Positions 47,913 through 59,760 of a stretch of DNA of 64,000 bases are shown in pieces (the stretch's first letter is position 1; each line of letters begins with the position of its first letter). Both the position numbers and the translations under genes were made by a program. This stretch comes from Eulemur rufifrons (taxonomy: Eukaryota > Chordata > Mammalia > Primates > Lemuridae), in assembly GCF_041146395.1 (NCBI RefSeq), contig NC_090986.1, forward strand, positions 45,482,001 to 45,546,000, read 5' to 3'. The notes under the pieces were generated by a model. The model worked only from the letters and a program-made list of their open reading frames with translations. It searched no databases and was not told the origin of the DNA.

Positions 47913-48984
47913 GGAACAAATTGTGAGAAAGGGCAAGTTAAGAGCCCTTTAGATAATCATGGAAAAGGGAACAAGTGGAGAGAAATCTGAAGATCAGGAT
48001 TAAACCACAATTTGAAGAATCATATGAGGTTGTCCATGAATTTAGTTTAAACAGAGAGTGAGCACTAGGGATTAAATAATAGCTACATCTTCCATTGAAC
48101 TTGAATGGTTCATCCTGAACCAAAGTTAAAGGCTTGGTAAAACTTAAGGTTAGTGAACCTCATTGTCAGAGACCCTAAGAAAGGAGAACAGGTCCATCAA
48201 AAAAAGAGGGTAGTAGATGACACTGAATTTTGCTGATTAGAAAGTTTAATTGCCTATCTACTAGGAAACTTTCTTTAAAAACTTTTTAGTAATCATCCTG
48301 AATGTATTTTGCTAAAATTAAAAGTCCTTGGATGGAATAGTTGGAAATATCCATAGATATTGCTTCTGCGGAATGATAGTTTTAATCCAGATACTTGATA
48401 AACATATTCCCTCACATGTTGGTCAGAGGAAAGTAGCCCAGAGGTAGATCAAACAGAAATATACAAGCTTTGTGGAGTAGAAATGTGTTGACTTTGCTGG
48501 CATCTATTCCCCTTGTTTTAGAAAGAGTTCCATTCTTTTTTCTCAAGCCTGGTCAATATAAGCATTGAAACTTCTGGCTATCATTCAGGTATGAGCTCAT
48601 GGTCCAATCACAGCAGGAGTGAAATGATAAGTCTTTTACTGGGACTGCAGTAAGAGAGGATTGCTCTCCTCTTGATTTATAAGAGGTGAACCTGAAGGTT
48701 CCAGGGATCACACTGAAGCCTGAGAATTAAACCAGGCCAGAAAGGGGAGCCAAAGTATTGAGAGAAATGGATTTCTCTAGTCTCAGGATCAAACCATACC
48801 TAAAGATAATGTCACCATAGAACTTTTCAGTGCCTCAAAACAAAAAATTCCCCTTTTCCGTAAAGTTTATATTAGAATTTCTCAATTTTGTAACCAAATT
48901 AGCTGCATATCCTGATGGGTGGAAAGGCAAAGAATTTTCAGCCACCAGGAAATTTGGTCCATTTACTGTGTTATTCCATTTGTT
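47913..48984. other. Unassigned stretch, probably including an old repeat
   Basis: The segment at about 48590-48840 ('cctgagaattaaaccaggcc', 'agaaaggggagccaaagtat') has the composition of an old dispersed element, but I cannot name it. No gene. Confidence 0.4.
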
Positions 48985-49070
48985 TTCTTATTTTATTCAT
49001 TTAGTCAACATACATGTATTGATTATTCACAATGTTTTAATGGAGATATGGATGTAAACAAATGATTGTG
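48985..49070 (-). mobile_element. Short L2-type 3'-end fragment, antisense
   Basis: 'cattta-gtcaacatacatgta' followed by 'ttgattattcac' and 'tggagatatggatgtaaaca' resembles the antisense L2 tail ('cattcaacaaacatttattg ... gagatacaaagatgaacaag'). Weak. Confidence 0.45.
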
Positions 49071-49289
49071 GTTTTATATCCTGTGTGTAATAATTCATAA
49101 TTTTTCCTTAGTACATTCCTAGAAACTTTTATTCTAAATCTAATATCTCTGAGAAACTTTTGACAAGGCATTAAATGCATGAAGGATAATTGCCGTGTTA
49201 CATACAATTTAATGACTTATTTTTTATATAAATCCACAAAATGTCTAAATTGCAGTGTTTCCATAAGTTATTTCCACAATAAAATGCAA

Positions 49290-49690
49290 GGTACCAGTTA
49301 GCTATTGCTACAATACAGTTGCATAACAAACCACCCCAAAACTCAATGGGTTAATGCAGGGATAATTTATTCTTTCATGAATAAACTGAGTAAATTTATT
49401 CATGCATCTGTATGGGTCAGCTTGGATTTAACTAATTTAGCTGGGATGGCTGGGCTTGACTCCAAGCTAAAGTTGCACTTCAAGTCTTCTACATTTGTCT
49501 CTTAACGCTCATGCTCCTTAACCTAATTTTCTACCCTGAGAGATGTTGTTCTTCTCATAGCAATAGTAGAAAAGAAATAGGGCCAGTTCAACTATGCAAG
49601 CAAATTCCAAGCCCCTGTTTACACATGCCTGATAATATTCCTTTAGCCAAACCAATCATGTAAGCTAGTGCAACATCAATTTAGCAAAAA
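49290..49690 (+). mobile_element. Ancient interspersed repeat, possibly L1M-type
   Basis: 'accagttagctattgctaca', 'gcataacaaaccaccccaaa', 'actcaatgggttaatgcagg', 'tatgggtcagcttggattta' and 'gctgggatggctgggcttga' match a very common mammalian repeat ('gttagctattgctgcataac ... ccaccccaaaactcagtggc'). I am sure of the pattern and unsure of the family label. The 66-codon frame in it is not a gene. Confidence 0.65.
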
Positions 49691-50443
49691 ATTATACTCT
49701 ACCTCTAGTAGAATAAATGCAAAAGGCAAAAGGAAGAATAAGTATTAAGAACAAGAGAGCAATCTATCTCAGGTGAAAGTTGTTAACCAAAGACTTTATT
49801 AATCACGATTTCACTGAAATTTTGAAAGACTAATATGGAGTAAACTCTGTTTCCTATTAGTTTTTCAATATCCATGATCAGATGTCCATTAATTTAAAAA
49901 TTTTTACAATAGGTTAATATTATGTAAGAGAACATTCTTTTTTTATCTTACAATTAATCATATGAAATTCTATTTTATTTATTTTAAAAATATAACTAAA
50001 ATGTACATAGAAGTTTGGTATCAAAATATGATTTCATTTTAGGGTCCTTAATTTAGAAAATGCAGATACAAATAAAGATGAGGAAGAGAAAAATATCCTG
50101 TTAACTATAATATTTTCTAAAATTTCATAGTTAGTGTTTATATCCTTATAATCAGATTCCTTAATAAATCTTTATCATGATGTAAATTCTATCTTAATGT
50201 TCTTTTGATAATGAGTAATGAAAAAATGTTTCCAGGATCTTAGCTTCGAAATTCCTCTATTTCCCAATATGTTTCCAATCTGGCTGAATTTATAAAACCC
50301 TGTGAAGTGCACATGTAACTCTCAGGACTTTAAAGATCCTTGAATCTAATAGAAAACACTGCCTATTAGTAAAAGTTATTTTGCTTTAAGTGTAATTTTC
50401 AAAAGAAACTGGATATGCAATTCTGAGGAGCAATAGACTGATC
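49691..50443. other. Unassigned intergenic stretch
   Basis: AT-rich with no recognised gene or repeat. Confidence 0.5.
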
Positions 50444-50457
50444 AATAACACAATGCA

Positions 50458-50794
50458 GGCCGGGCGCGGTGGCTCACGCCTGTAATCCTAGCACTCTGGG
50501 AGGCCGAGGTGGGCGGATCGTTTGAGCTCAGGAGTTCGAGACCAGCCTGAGCAAGAGCGAGACCCCATCTCTACCAAAAATAGAAAGAAATTATATGGAC
50601 AGCTAAATATATATATAGAAAAAATTAGCCGGGCATGGTGGTGCATGCCTGTAGTCCCAACTACTCGGGAGGCTGAGACAGCAGGATCTCTTGAGCTCAG
50701 GAGTTTGCGGTTGCTGTGAGCTAGGCTGACGCCACGGCACTCACTCTAGCCTGGGCAACAAAATGAGATTCTGTCTCAAAAAAAAAAAAAAAAA
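50458..50794 (+). mobile_element. Strepsirrhine-type Alu SINE, full length, best-preserved copy
   Basis: The full dimer starts 'ggccgggcgcggtggctcac' with the CpG-rich 5' end intact. The pol III A box is within 50470-50480 and the B box within 50534-50543 ('gttcgagacc'). The right arm carries 'gctgacgccacggcactcac', and an uninterrupted poly(A) tail ends it. Perfect 14-bp target-site duplications 'aataacacaatgca' lie at 50444-50457 and 50795-50808. Intact CpGs, pure tail and perfect duplications suggest it is the youngest of the three Alus here. It may be polymorphic or restricted to close relatives. Confidence 0.97.
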
Positions 50795-50894
50795 AATAAC
50801 ACAATGCAAATATGTAAACTTTAACAAATGGATTAAATATTATAAATTATAAAAAATGTCATCGATCTCAGTTCCCATGCTATACAATTCAGTA

Positions 50895-51080
50895 AAAAGT
50901 TATTATTTATTTCTTGATTTATCCTTCTGTAGTTTTGTATATATTTATAATTCATAATGCATTCATAATAATTATAAATAATAATTATAACAATTATTTT
51001 TATATTTATTATATAACGCATACTAAAATATATACTATTATATAATATGTAATTAAATTATTCTAATTAATAATTATTAT
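50895..51080. repeat. AT-rich low-complexity tract
   Basis: Nearly pure A/T with TAT/ATA/ATTATT motifs and many short palindromes ('ataataattataaataataa'). Possible DNA-unwinding or fragile-type sequence, with no further signal. Confidence 0.8.
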
Positions 51081-51084
51081 TATA

Positions 51085-51265
51085 CTGAAGCTAACACATA
51101 TATCTTCTGTACCAAGAACACCTAAACTTAATCTTTATTATATAGATGCCATTATTATCTACTTTTTACTGAGACAACTATGACACAGAACCTTTTAGTG
51201 TCTTGCACAAGATCCTTCAGATGGTTATGTGATGGAACCAGGATATAAACTCAAGGAATCTAGAT
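51085..51265 (-). mobile_element. MIR SINE relic, antisense
   Basis: Plus-strand landmarks 'cattattatctactttttac', 'tgagacaactatgacacaga' and 'gatggaaccaggatataaac' fit the reverse complement of MIR. Diverged. Confidence 0.68.
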
Positions 51266-51399
51266 CTATGTAAATGGGGATAGTTCATATCTACCTGCAT
51301 ATTTAATGACTATAGTTATTACATTTTTGCTGACTTCTTGATTAATTTTTTTTATGGTCTATAATTTCCATAAATTCCAGAAAGTTTCTATAACTTAAT

Positions 51400-52330
51400 A
51401 GATAAAGTTTCCCCACTGTTTATCACAATTGCATGGTCATTGTGTGGATGTAGCATAATTTAATTAACTCATCTCTCATTGGCGAGCATTTATATTTTTT
51501 CAATCTTTTGCTGGTACAAATAATAATTATGTAATAAAAAAATCTTTATAATAGTTTTCATATTTAAGAGTGAATCTTCTCAATAAAATGTTTGTTAGAT
51601 CAAAGAGAATATTTAAATATAATATTGACTAATATTAATATTAAATCACTTACCATAACCAATATGTGGGACTACTTATTTCTCCAACAGCTTCCCAGAA
51701 TAGTGTTTTATCAAACATGATTTTTATGTTTTCTGTCTTACATATCAGAAATGGAATATTGGTGTGGTTATCTTTGGACATCCTGTCAATATTGAATGAA
51801 GTTAAACATGTTTTTATATTTTCAAGAGCTATTGTATTTCCTCTCCTTCTTATTGTCTCTTCAAATAATTATTAGATTTTTCTATTGAGCTAGTCATATT
51901 CTTTTCTGCTAAAAATATTTATACATGAACAAAATTAGCTATTTGCTATATGTTTTCAACTTTCCTCAGTTTTTTATTTTTCTTTTGATATTTCCTACCA
52001 CTCAAAAGGTTTTTATTTCTTTTTTAGTATGTTTACATATAATTGACTATATCAATCTCTCAATTGATGGCTCTGAATTTTATGTTATGCTTTGAAAGAA
52101 AGACCTTTCTCAATCTGAGTTTATAAGATAACTTCTCCATGTATTCCATATAACACTTTTATGATTTCATTTTACTCTAAGACATTTAGTTTAGTTGAAA
52201 CTTATCATTTAGTCTATATGGGAGTTATCGTATGTTTTCTATTTTACATGTGATTTTTTGGCTAGCGTCAGGTAGGCTGTTTTATTAACTGGACATTAGA
52301 AACTATATATTTTTGTTGACCTTCAGAATT
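51400..52330 (-). mobile_element. Old L1 (L1M-type), antisense ORF2 3' region
   Basis: The plus strand shows antisense L1M sequence: 'ttttttcaatcttttgctgg', 'tacaaataataattatgtaa', 'aagagctattgtatttcctc', 'ctcaaaaggtttttatttct' and 'cttttatgatttcattttac'. These follow the known antisense order of the ORF2 3' region of ancient L1s. It is heavily mutated and not coding. The 69-codon plus-strand frame at 51666-51875 is an antisense shadow. Confidence 0.75.
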
Positions 52331-54179
52331 CTTCTTAATTTACTGACATTTCATGTTATTTTATATACTATACTGTTATTGATACAGTAGTTTGTACCCC
52401 TCATGTTAACTTCTATGATGAAGCTCAAACTTTTACAAATAATGGCTGTGATTGCATTATACTATATTACTAAAGAAATTGCTCCTTTTGAATATTAGTT
52501 GTTTGTATTATTCACTGAGTTTCTTTGTTTTCATTCATTCAGTCTTTCACTCTTTCACAATGAGGAGAAATTGAATTTTTGTTATATATATGGGCTATTG
52601 TCATACAAATATAGATGGGACTCCGTACTCAAGCATGTCAAAGGCAAGTGAACCAGTAGTTTCTGCTCCTTTGTTTTCATATTCCTATAAATCCTGCCTT
52701 ACATTGACACTCAAAATTAAACATTGACAACAGAATGCCATATAAATTCACCAAAAATATATAATAAAGATATTTTTATATAACACACTTTTTATATGAA
52801 CACTTTCTTTAATCTTTGAGGATTATTTAGCTAACTAAAATGATTATTTCCCTAGACAAGTAACCAAGCACAATTGGTTGCAAAGTCAAGGCACACCCTT
52901 TTCATTGGCATAATGGAAATTCAATTACTTGATGTAGTTTCTCTTCAGTGAGCTATAGTTCTGATGAACTATTCCTCCTCTTCATCATAATGAAATTAAT
53001 ACTTATAATATGATTGCCTTACATAACGATATGAAATTGTACAAGATTACAGCATCACCTGAGAACTTGGTGAGATTTGGGGTTCTAGACTGGATGTTAT
53101 CTTGAGTGAGTTTTGAAATCTCAGGCATAAAATCATCTTTTGTATAAAGCAATTGGAATAAATGATATCTAATTTCACTCTTGGTTCTAAAATGCTATGA
53201 TCCTTAGCTGTTTTAAACATTTATCTGGAAACACTGATTACTGGATAATTTAGTCTGAACAACAGAATTTGACCTCAGAACAAAACTGTTTTGAAGGCTG
53301 TTTTTCCAAAACATTATGTGGTCTCATTTCTTTCTTCCTTTTTCTTCTGATAAAATCTAAAATAATAATCATTTGAAATTCTACTCCTTGAGATGAGGCA
53401 TAAGTTATTAACCTACAAAAAAAAGTAAATTGAGTGGAACATTGTGTAAATAACAATGGAGAATCACTGCATTAAAATGTAATTGAGTAATTTTCTTAGC
53501 TACAAAAACCTATAACCAAATATCAACTCACAAAGTCTTCTGTCTCAGTTCTGAATCATTCAAAAGATTCAAACTAGCATATTCTTCCACATCAATTTAC
53601 TCTGTTTGTAGGAGAGTAACCTTAGTGAACTTTGACCAATCTATAGTTCCAAACCATCTGCTTCCAAAAGAAAATGATGCTTTCTTCAATGAAAGACATA
53701 AAAACACCGGGTATATGCCTAATTGCCCAGCTGGCTGAGTTTAGAATAAAACACTGCAAAGCTGATTGGTGAATTGATTTTGCCATTTGCTGTGGTTTTC
53801 TGCAAACATCTAATCAATTGGATAGTTTGTGCTGACCCATTTTTGGGTTATTGTGTTCTCTCTGGGATATTTATCTTCAATACCATTTTAGCCGTATGTA
53901 TTTTTATGCATTTGTAAAATGAAAGCACTCTCCTTATGCTGATTCTAGAGCTTCTGTATGCCAGGTACATATAATATAGAGGTACATATAATTTTAAAAA
54001 TTAATCCAGTGTTCAGCATAATACAAAGTTTCTATATCAAATCTATTCACTATAGAAAATTTTAATGTAACTAAGCTAAGGGACAAAAATTTTGAGGTAC
54101 AAAAGTTTGAACACTACATCAATGACAAAATTGAGACTTTTCTTTCTCTGTATATATTTGCCCCATAAATTCAAAGATT
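52331..54179. other. Unassigned intergenic stretch
   Basis: No gene or confidently named repeat. Overlapping short frames only. Confidence 0.5.
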
Positions 54180-54850
54180 CTAGATTTTGAAAGTAACCTT
54201 AAATGTCCTCTATTCCAACAAGCCATCTAGTGTTTGAATTCCCTCTACAACATCTCCACCATGTGGTTATTTGGCCTAAGTCCCCACCAGCGACAGGAAA
54301 CACAGTATGTCCTGAGGAAATTAATTTTATCTCTGTGTAGTTCTAATTATTGAATAGTTCCTCTTTATGTTAGACTCAAACTGATATGTTTGAAACTATT
54401 AACAGTTTGTTTTAATTCTGTGCCATCAGTATCTAATACACAGAGCCTAAATCACTCATTAATGTTCCCTTCCCATCAATGATCTTCAAATATCCAAAAA
54501 GAGATATTAGGATCATCTAAATCCCTGTACATTTCTGACTGATTTCTTCTGAACTTTCTATAATATGTTCATATTCCTATGGAAATGTGGAGCTTGAAGT
54601 TGTACATTATGCCGTAGATGGTAGCTGATTATCAGCGTAAAGGCAAGTTATTATTTCATCCGTTAACGTTCTTGACATAATACTTCTATTAATGTAACCT
54701 AAAGGGACATTGATATAAATCTTACACTACTAAACTATTGTCTATAACCCTAAATTTCTAACAAATATGTCCCTTTTCTATAATTACGCTGTTTGCTTTT
54801 GGCTTTCTATACCTACTGAAATACATTTAATTTTGCTCATATTAACCATA
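54180..54850 (+). mobile_element. L3/CR1-type LINE relic (3' region)
   Basis: A long run of collinear matches to mammalian CR1-lineage L3: 'tgaattccctctacaacatc', 'accagcgacaggaaacacag', 'gttctaattattgaatagtt', 'cttcaaatatccaaaaagag', 'ggaaatgtggagcttgaagt', 'gacataatacttctattaat' and 'gtaacctaaagggacattga'. CR1-type LINEs were active early in amniote and mammalian history, so this is among the oldest elements in the window. No coding frame remains. The edges are approximate. Confidence 0.75.
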
Positions 54851-55339
54851 AAATTTCTATTTTTAGCTTTTCATTCAAATGAAAAGCTAATTAATTTGAT
54901 TTAAATATTTTCAATTTAATGTATATAATTCTATTAGTAGCTACATATATTAATATGGAGAAATAGTAATTAAACAAAATAAAAGTTTATTCCTCTTTCA
55001 CGTGAGAACATTAAGAGATATGTAGCCTAAGAACATCATAGTGACTGCACAATGCCAACAGCAGAACTCAGTTATATTTGTGTGTTTGTTTTTAATGTTT
55101 TTTTAAGTTTATAATTATATATGAGCTCAAGGAACACACACAAAAAAGTACTTTTTATTCCAGATGGCAATAAGGTTCCTTTCAGTAAGGAGGAAGGAGA
55201 GAATACACATTCTGTCCAAGCATACATAGAATGTGAATGCAAATTTTTAAGTCTATTAGAAAATAAATCAAATTACAACAATTTCTGAAGGATTGAGAGC
55301 CACGAAAAGATGATGTTTCACATTTACAAAATTAATGCT
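54851..55339. other. Unassigned intergenic stretch
   Basis: AT-rich with one small inverted repeat ('tagcttttcatt ... aatgaaaagcta', about 54866-54891). No gene. Confidence 0.55.
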
Positions 55340-55980
55340 TGAAATACCTGACAATGAAGACTCCTACACTCCTTGTGGAAGTGTAATTTGTTTTACAATT
55401 CTGAAAGCCATTTTGTTATTATACAGTAATTGTATAATATTTGAATATTAGTAAATTGAATATTTATAATTTCTTATTCAACAATTCATTTCTAGTAGAA
55501 TCTCTTGAATATATTCACCAGGAGACATGCACGAAAATGTTTGTAATAGCATGATACTGGAAAAAAAGACTCCAACAATAGTAGAAAATATGAATGGCTT
55601 GTTTTACATAGCAGTCATATCCACAAAGATAAACCTTAAAATCATGAGGCATCATAGTAATACAAAAGCCTCAAAAGAATATAGAAATTATAAGGTCATT
55701 TTATAAACAAAACATGCACAGCAAAACAATTTATTATTGGTGATACACACATGTACTGCTTTTAAAAATTAATGAAAGTTAAGGATGACAAAATAAGTGA
55801 AAAGGATTCCCATTAGGGGAAAAGAGAACAATAAAAGACCATGGAGGCGAGGCGAAGGGGGAAATATGAGATTTTGAAAGTGATATTCTACATCCCAGGC
55901 TGAATGTCTGGTATGTTAAAACTGTACACATGCATTGCATATACTCTTTTTTGTATAAAATGTTCCATTGAAAATACGTA
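55340..55980 (+). mobile_element. Old L1 (L1M/HAL1-type) 3' region
   Basis: 'actccttgtggaagtgtaat', 'tattcaacaattcatttcta', 'atgcacgaaaatgtttgtaa', 'tagcatgatactggaaaaaa' and 'ccatggaggcgaggcgaagg' follow the order of the ORF2 end and 3' UTR of ancient L1s. Decayed and noncoding. Confidence 0.6.
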
Positions 55981-56029
55981 AAAGACAACAGGTAGGTATG
56001 TTTTAATTAAGAGAAACTTATATGAAACC

Positions 56030-57100
56030 ACATGATAAAGAAAGGTTCAAAGTTAAAAGGCATGGATATATTAATACACAGAAAATGCAAACTAAATTAG
56101 GACTTAATTATGAGGCTACATAGCAGCATTTAATATTTAAAGAATTAGTCATTAAAGGGACACATTGTATGATAATACAGGCACAATTTATGAACATGTG
56201 ACAATCCTAATTCTGTCTGGAACAAATAACACAGTCAGTGAAGCAAAAACTATTAGAAAGGCAAGGAGAGATCTGTCTCAATATTTTGTACATTTATTGA
56301 TATTCCAAAATACCTGAAACAGGGTTTGTAATACTAGCCAGTAAAATTTTTTTAATGAATAGAATAAATGATTATAATAAAATATTTATTATACCTGTTA
56401 AATTTAGGTGGAGTTATTATAAACAAAAAAATTAACCACATAAAATAACTGAAAAAGTCCAGAATATACATATAATGTGTATATTATACATTATATATAT
56501 ACAAATTTTAAATATATTTCTATGTTTAATTATCTATCCATAAGAAATGCTAAATTTTCTGAAGTATAAATATATTAAAGGCCAAATGTATGATCACAAT
56601 GTAATGAAATTAACAATAGTAATTAAATGATTACCAAAAACATATTAATCAGACAAACATAAAAAAATACTATATTTTTCCTGGATTAAAAAGAAAAAAA
56701 TTAAAATGGTGTTACAAATTATCTGGAAATCAATTAACCCGCATTTCAAACAATCCATCTATGATTAGCAAAATGGTATTCAGAGGAAAATGTTCAGACT
56801 TAAACATATTTCTTATTAAGTTAAAAACAATGGTAAAGAAACTAAGAAATAATTTAAGTGTTTTTTTTAAGGACAGTAGAAAGTGGAAATTCACAAAGTG
56901 CTTAAATTTAATAAATAGAAAAAGAATAAAAATAAATATAACCACTGTTTTTTCTAAATATGAAAATGCTTTTTAAAATCTTTGTGAGACTGAACAAGCA
57001 AGAAAGAGGGTGAAAATAAAGTCTTAAGAGAAATTAAGAGTTATAACCACAGATAAAGATTAAAACTCACTATTATACATGTAATACTAATTTGATAGTG
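56030..57100 (+). pseudogene. Old L1M ORF2 endonuclease-region remnant
   Basis: The order 'catggatatattaatacaca', 'agggacacattgtatgataa', 'gacaatcctaattctgtctg', 'gcaaaaactattagaaaggc', 'ttagcaaaatggtattcaga' and 'ggaaaatgttcagacttaaa' follows the L1 ORF2 endonuclease and linker region on the plus strand. A 71-codon frame at 56761-56976 ('VFRGKCSDLNIF') keeps a trace of the linker. Many stops and indels make it non-functional. It contains a TA-rich patch at about 56465-56515. Confidence 0.6.
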
Positions 57101-57197
57101 GAAAAGGAATCTGGAAATCTGGGCTACTGGTGGCACTAGGAAAGCATTATAGCAGCCATAAACTCCCTACCTCTGGAATCACTATATTCAGCAACAA

Positions 57198-57246
57198 GGA
57201 GGGAGAGGGGGGAGAGGGGGGAGAGGGGGGAGAGGAGGGGTGGGAG
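57198..57246 (+). repeat. 9-bp-period G-rich tandem repeat, G-quadruplex-prone
   Basis: Three units of GGGGGGAGA: G6 tracts at 57207-57212, 57216-57221 and 57225-57230 with 3-nt 'aga' spacers. They are followed by G4 at 57237-57240 and GGG at 57242-57244, and preceded by GGG at 57201-57203. The plus strand is purine-only over 57197-57240, so both a G-quadruplex and a triplex (H-DNA) are plausible. The Gly/Glu-rich 63-codon frame across it is an artefact of the repeat. Confidence 0.95.
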
Positions 57247-58129
57247 AAAAATAAGAGGGGAAAAAAATATCCCCTCTTTATGTCACAGTTGATTACAGGC
57301 ACATTATCTTCACAAATGTGAAAGATACCAATATAAACTTGAAATGAGATAATTTAAGACAACATATGTGAAAATGTTCTTTGCATCTGTCCTTCAAGTA
57401 GCAGAAGGTTGCAGGTAAATTAGGGGGTCCGTGGTTGTAGACAGATAGATGAGATGGAGTGGATGCATGCTAAGGCAGGCTACAGAGCACTTAAAAACAT
57501 TGGAACGAATATGTAATCAGTAACCGATTGATCATAAAAAAAAATTGTGTTGGATTATAAAAAGTAAAAAAACCCACAATGTTATCTATCTAAATTTTTA
57601 AATATGAACACAAAATGTAACTATACGTTTTGTGAATATAATATATACCAAAGAACAAACATCAACACATTATAATGTTTCTTCAGGAGTGGAGTGAAAT
57701 GGGAGAATGAAATACTGATGAAAGGAAAGAAATAAGAAAGAAAAAAAAGAGACAAGATAGAAAAAGGAAAAACAGAAAAAAGGCATTGTACCATGAGTGA
57801 TAAATTGAGATTATGATGAATCCATTTTGCTGTACCTGAGGTACAAAATATTAAAAAATATTTGTTGATATATTAGAGGACATATTAAAGGGACCTGTGA
57901 CAACTGGCAGTGAGACTAATTGCCAGTACACAGATTCATGTGTACTGTGACATAGTTGCTACTCATTACAAACGATTTGAATGAATGATTTTAGAATATA
58001 ATGCATTCGGTTTATTAGACTATTTCTGATATGTGAGCAGCACTAGAATTTATGAAATTGCTTTTTAAAAACAATATTATTGTTTCACATATAGTAATTG
58101 TGAGGTGAATCAGTTTACTATTATTATTC
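57247..58129. other. Unassigned intergenic stretch
   Basis: No gene. A/G-rich low complexity ('aaggaaagaaataagaaaga') occurs at about 57720-57780. Confidence 0.5.
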
Positions 58130-58740
58130 TCCTTTTGCCACCAAACAGGCAAACAGCAGCTAGGCAAGGTGTGGACTCTTTCTAGAATCCAGTTTCTATG
58201 GCATTATTTTTATTGTGAGATGGTCATTGGAATGAAATACAGTTTGATTTGTGTGTATTTTACTTTAAGTCAGCTAATAACATGTCAACTACTTTGATTC
58301 TTTCTTTAACACGTTTTCCAATGTGCTTGAAAAATGGATCTGCCAGTGTTTGAGTTCCGTAGGCTCAGGCACATCTTCATCACCGGCTAATAGATTTGCT
58401 CTCAGAAGACATGAGCAGAAAAGATGGAGGATGCCTCCACATCTGTCTCCTCCAGGTGGCGGTTGTGCTTCCTTCCCCACTGTTTTCTTCATTAATGCTA
58501 ATCTAGTCTTTTAAGAATTGGCAACTGTTTTGCAAAATTCGAGCATTTTTTTCCCCTTAGAGAAATAGATCAGAGAATTTGTAGGACTGATTAAATTTTT
58601 AAAAAATAGTTATGGAGTGAGCTCATGGCCTCAAAGATATTGTTCGCTGTTGCTCAACCGGAGAGTGCAGCTTACTGGCATGATTCTCAGCATGGTAAAC
58701 AAATCTTCATTCCAAGAAATCTTATTCCATGAGGAATGTT
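58130..58740. other. Non-repeat, more balanced-composition segment
   Basis: No transposon recognised. CpG-containing pieces ('caccggctaatagatttgct', 'caggtggcggttgtgcttcc', 'gctcaaccggagagtgcagc') stand out from the AT-rich surroundings. Opposite-strand frames at 58289-58514 overlap and are mutual shadows; neither shows a domain. It is a candidate for unique or conserved noncoding DNA, untestable here. Confidence 0.3.
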
Positions 58741-59039
58741 GATAAGCTCTTTGAAAACTAAAATAAATATTTTTTTTTTACAAAAGCAATAATGAAATCT
58801 GAGTCTTATGATAGGATGAAACACATTCCCCTCCCTGTAAAATCTTTAGAATATATTAAAAGAAAAGAAAGTAACTGGCATGTATACAGTGAATATATGT
58901 AGTTGGATTTAACAGGCCATAACAGCATCATAATCTTCATGTTAAGAAATAAAATCTCTTTTAAACTTTAAAATGGATGAGAAAGTGATTTTCAATGATC
59001 CTTTCTTGAGAAAGATGAAAAAACAATATTCTTATGGGT

Positions 59040-59130
59040 CCAGTTACTCATTTATTCTCTCAAAATAAATAATTGCTGAGTTCTTGCTGCCTTCAAGGAA
59101 CTGTGCTAGTTGTTGTATTTACTGTCTCCA
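59040..59130 (-). mobile_element. Short L2/MIR3-type fragment, antisense
   Basis: 'ttactcatttattctctcaa' followed by 'aactgtgctagttgttgtat' resembles the antisense tail 'cattcattcaacaaatattt ... actgtgctagg'. Weak. Confidence 0.45.
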
Positions 59131-59239
59131 GTAAATTAAGATTTTTAGTGTGAGAGATTATATGTATGTAGTAATTTTGGTATGAAGTGGGCAACAAGAA
59201 CTTTAAGTAAATGCTTACTGGAGAGTAAAATAAGTTCAC

Positions 59240-59760
59240 TTCATAAACTGGAGTGACCTGGAGTAAAAACTATTTCTCTCCTGGAATTCACACCATTGTG
59301 CAATTTTCTCCTCCTGAGTGTGGATTGGACCTAGATAGTTGCTTATATTCAAAAGAATAGAGTAAAAGTGATGGGATGTGACATCTGAAATAAGTTTATA
59401 AAAGACCCTGACTCCCCCCTTGCTCACACTGCAAAAGCAAATGGCAATGGTGCAATGTGTCCTCTGGAGGGGCCTGTGTGGCAAAGAACGGAGATCAGCT
59501 TCTGGCCAACAGCCAGCAAGTAACTGAGGACTTCAGCCCATGACGAATTGAATTCCAACAACCATGTGAACGATCTTGGGAACTGGATCCTTTCACAGTT
59601 AAGACTTGAGATGACTGCAATCCTAGTGGAAACCTTGATCATAGCCTTGTGAGAGATTCTGAACCAGAGGTCACCATCGTGCCTGGATTTCTGACCCACA
59701 GAAACCGCGAGATAATAAATGTTTGTTGTCATAAGGCATTCTGTTTTGGGGGGCAGTTGT
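59240..59760 (+). mobile_element. MLT1/MaLR-like LTR relic (ERVL-type)
   Basis: Series of matches to a MaLR-type solo LTR: 'gtgtggattggacctagata', 'aaaagtgatgggatgtgaca', 'cttctggccaacagccagca', 'ccaacaaccatgtgaacgat', 'cttgtgagagattctgaacc', 'gatttctgacccacagaaac' and 'gagataataaatgtttgttg', the last holding an AATAAA polyadenylation signal. MaLR elements are old LTR retrotransposons. No internal or coding sequence is present. Frames on both strands here are incidental. The family is recognised by pattern, and other ancient LTR or repeat families with this tail cannot be excluded. Confidence 0.62.

Noticed and set aside
50833..51021. Ile/Asn/Tyr-rich minus-strand frame
   Set aside because: Read from a low-complexity AT tract; composition artefact.
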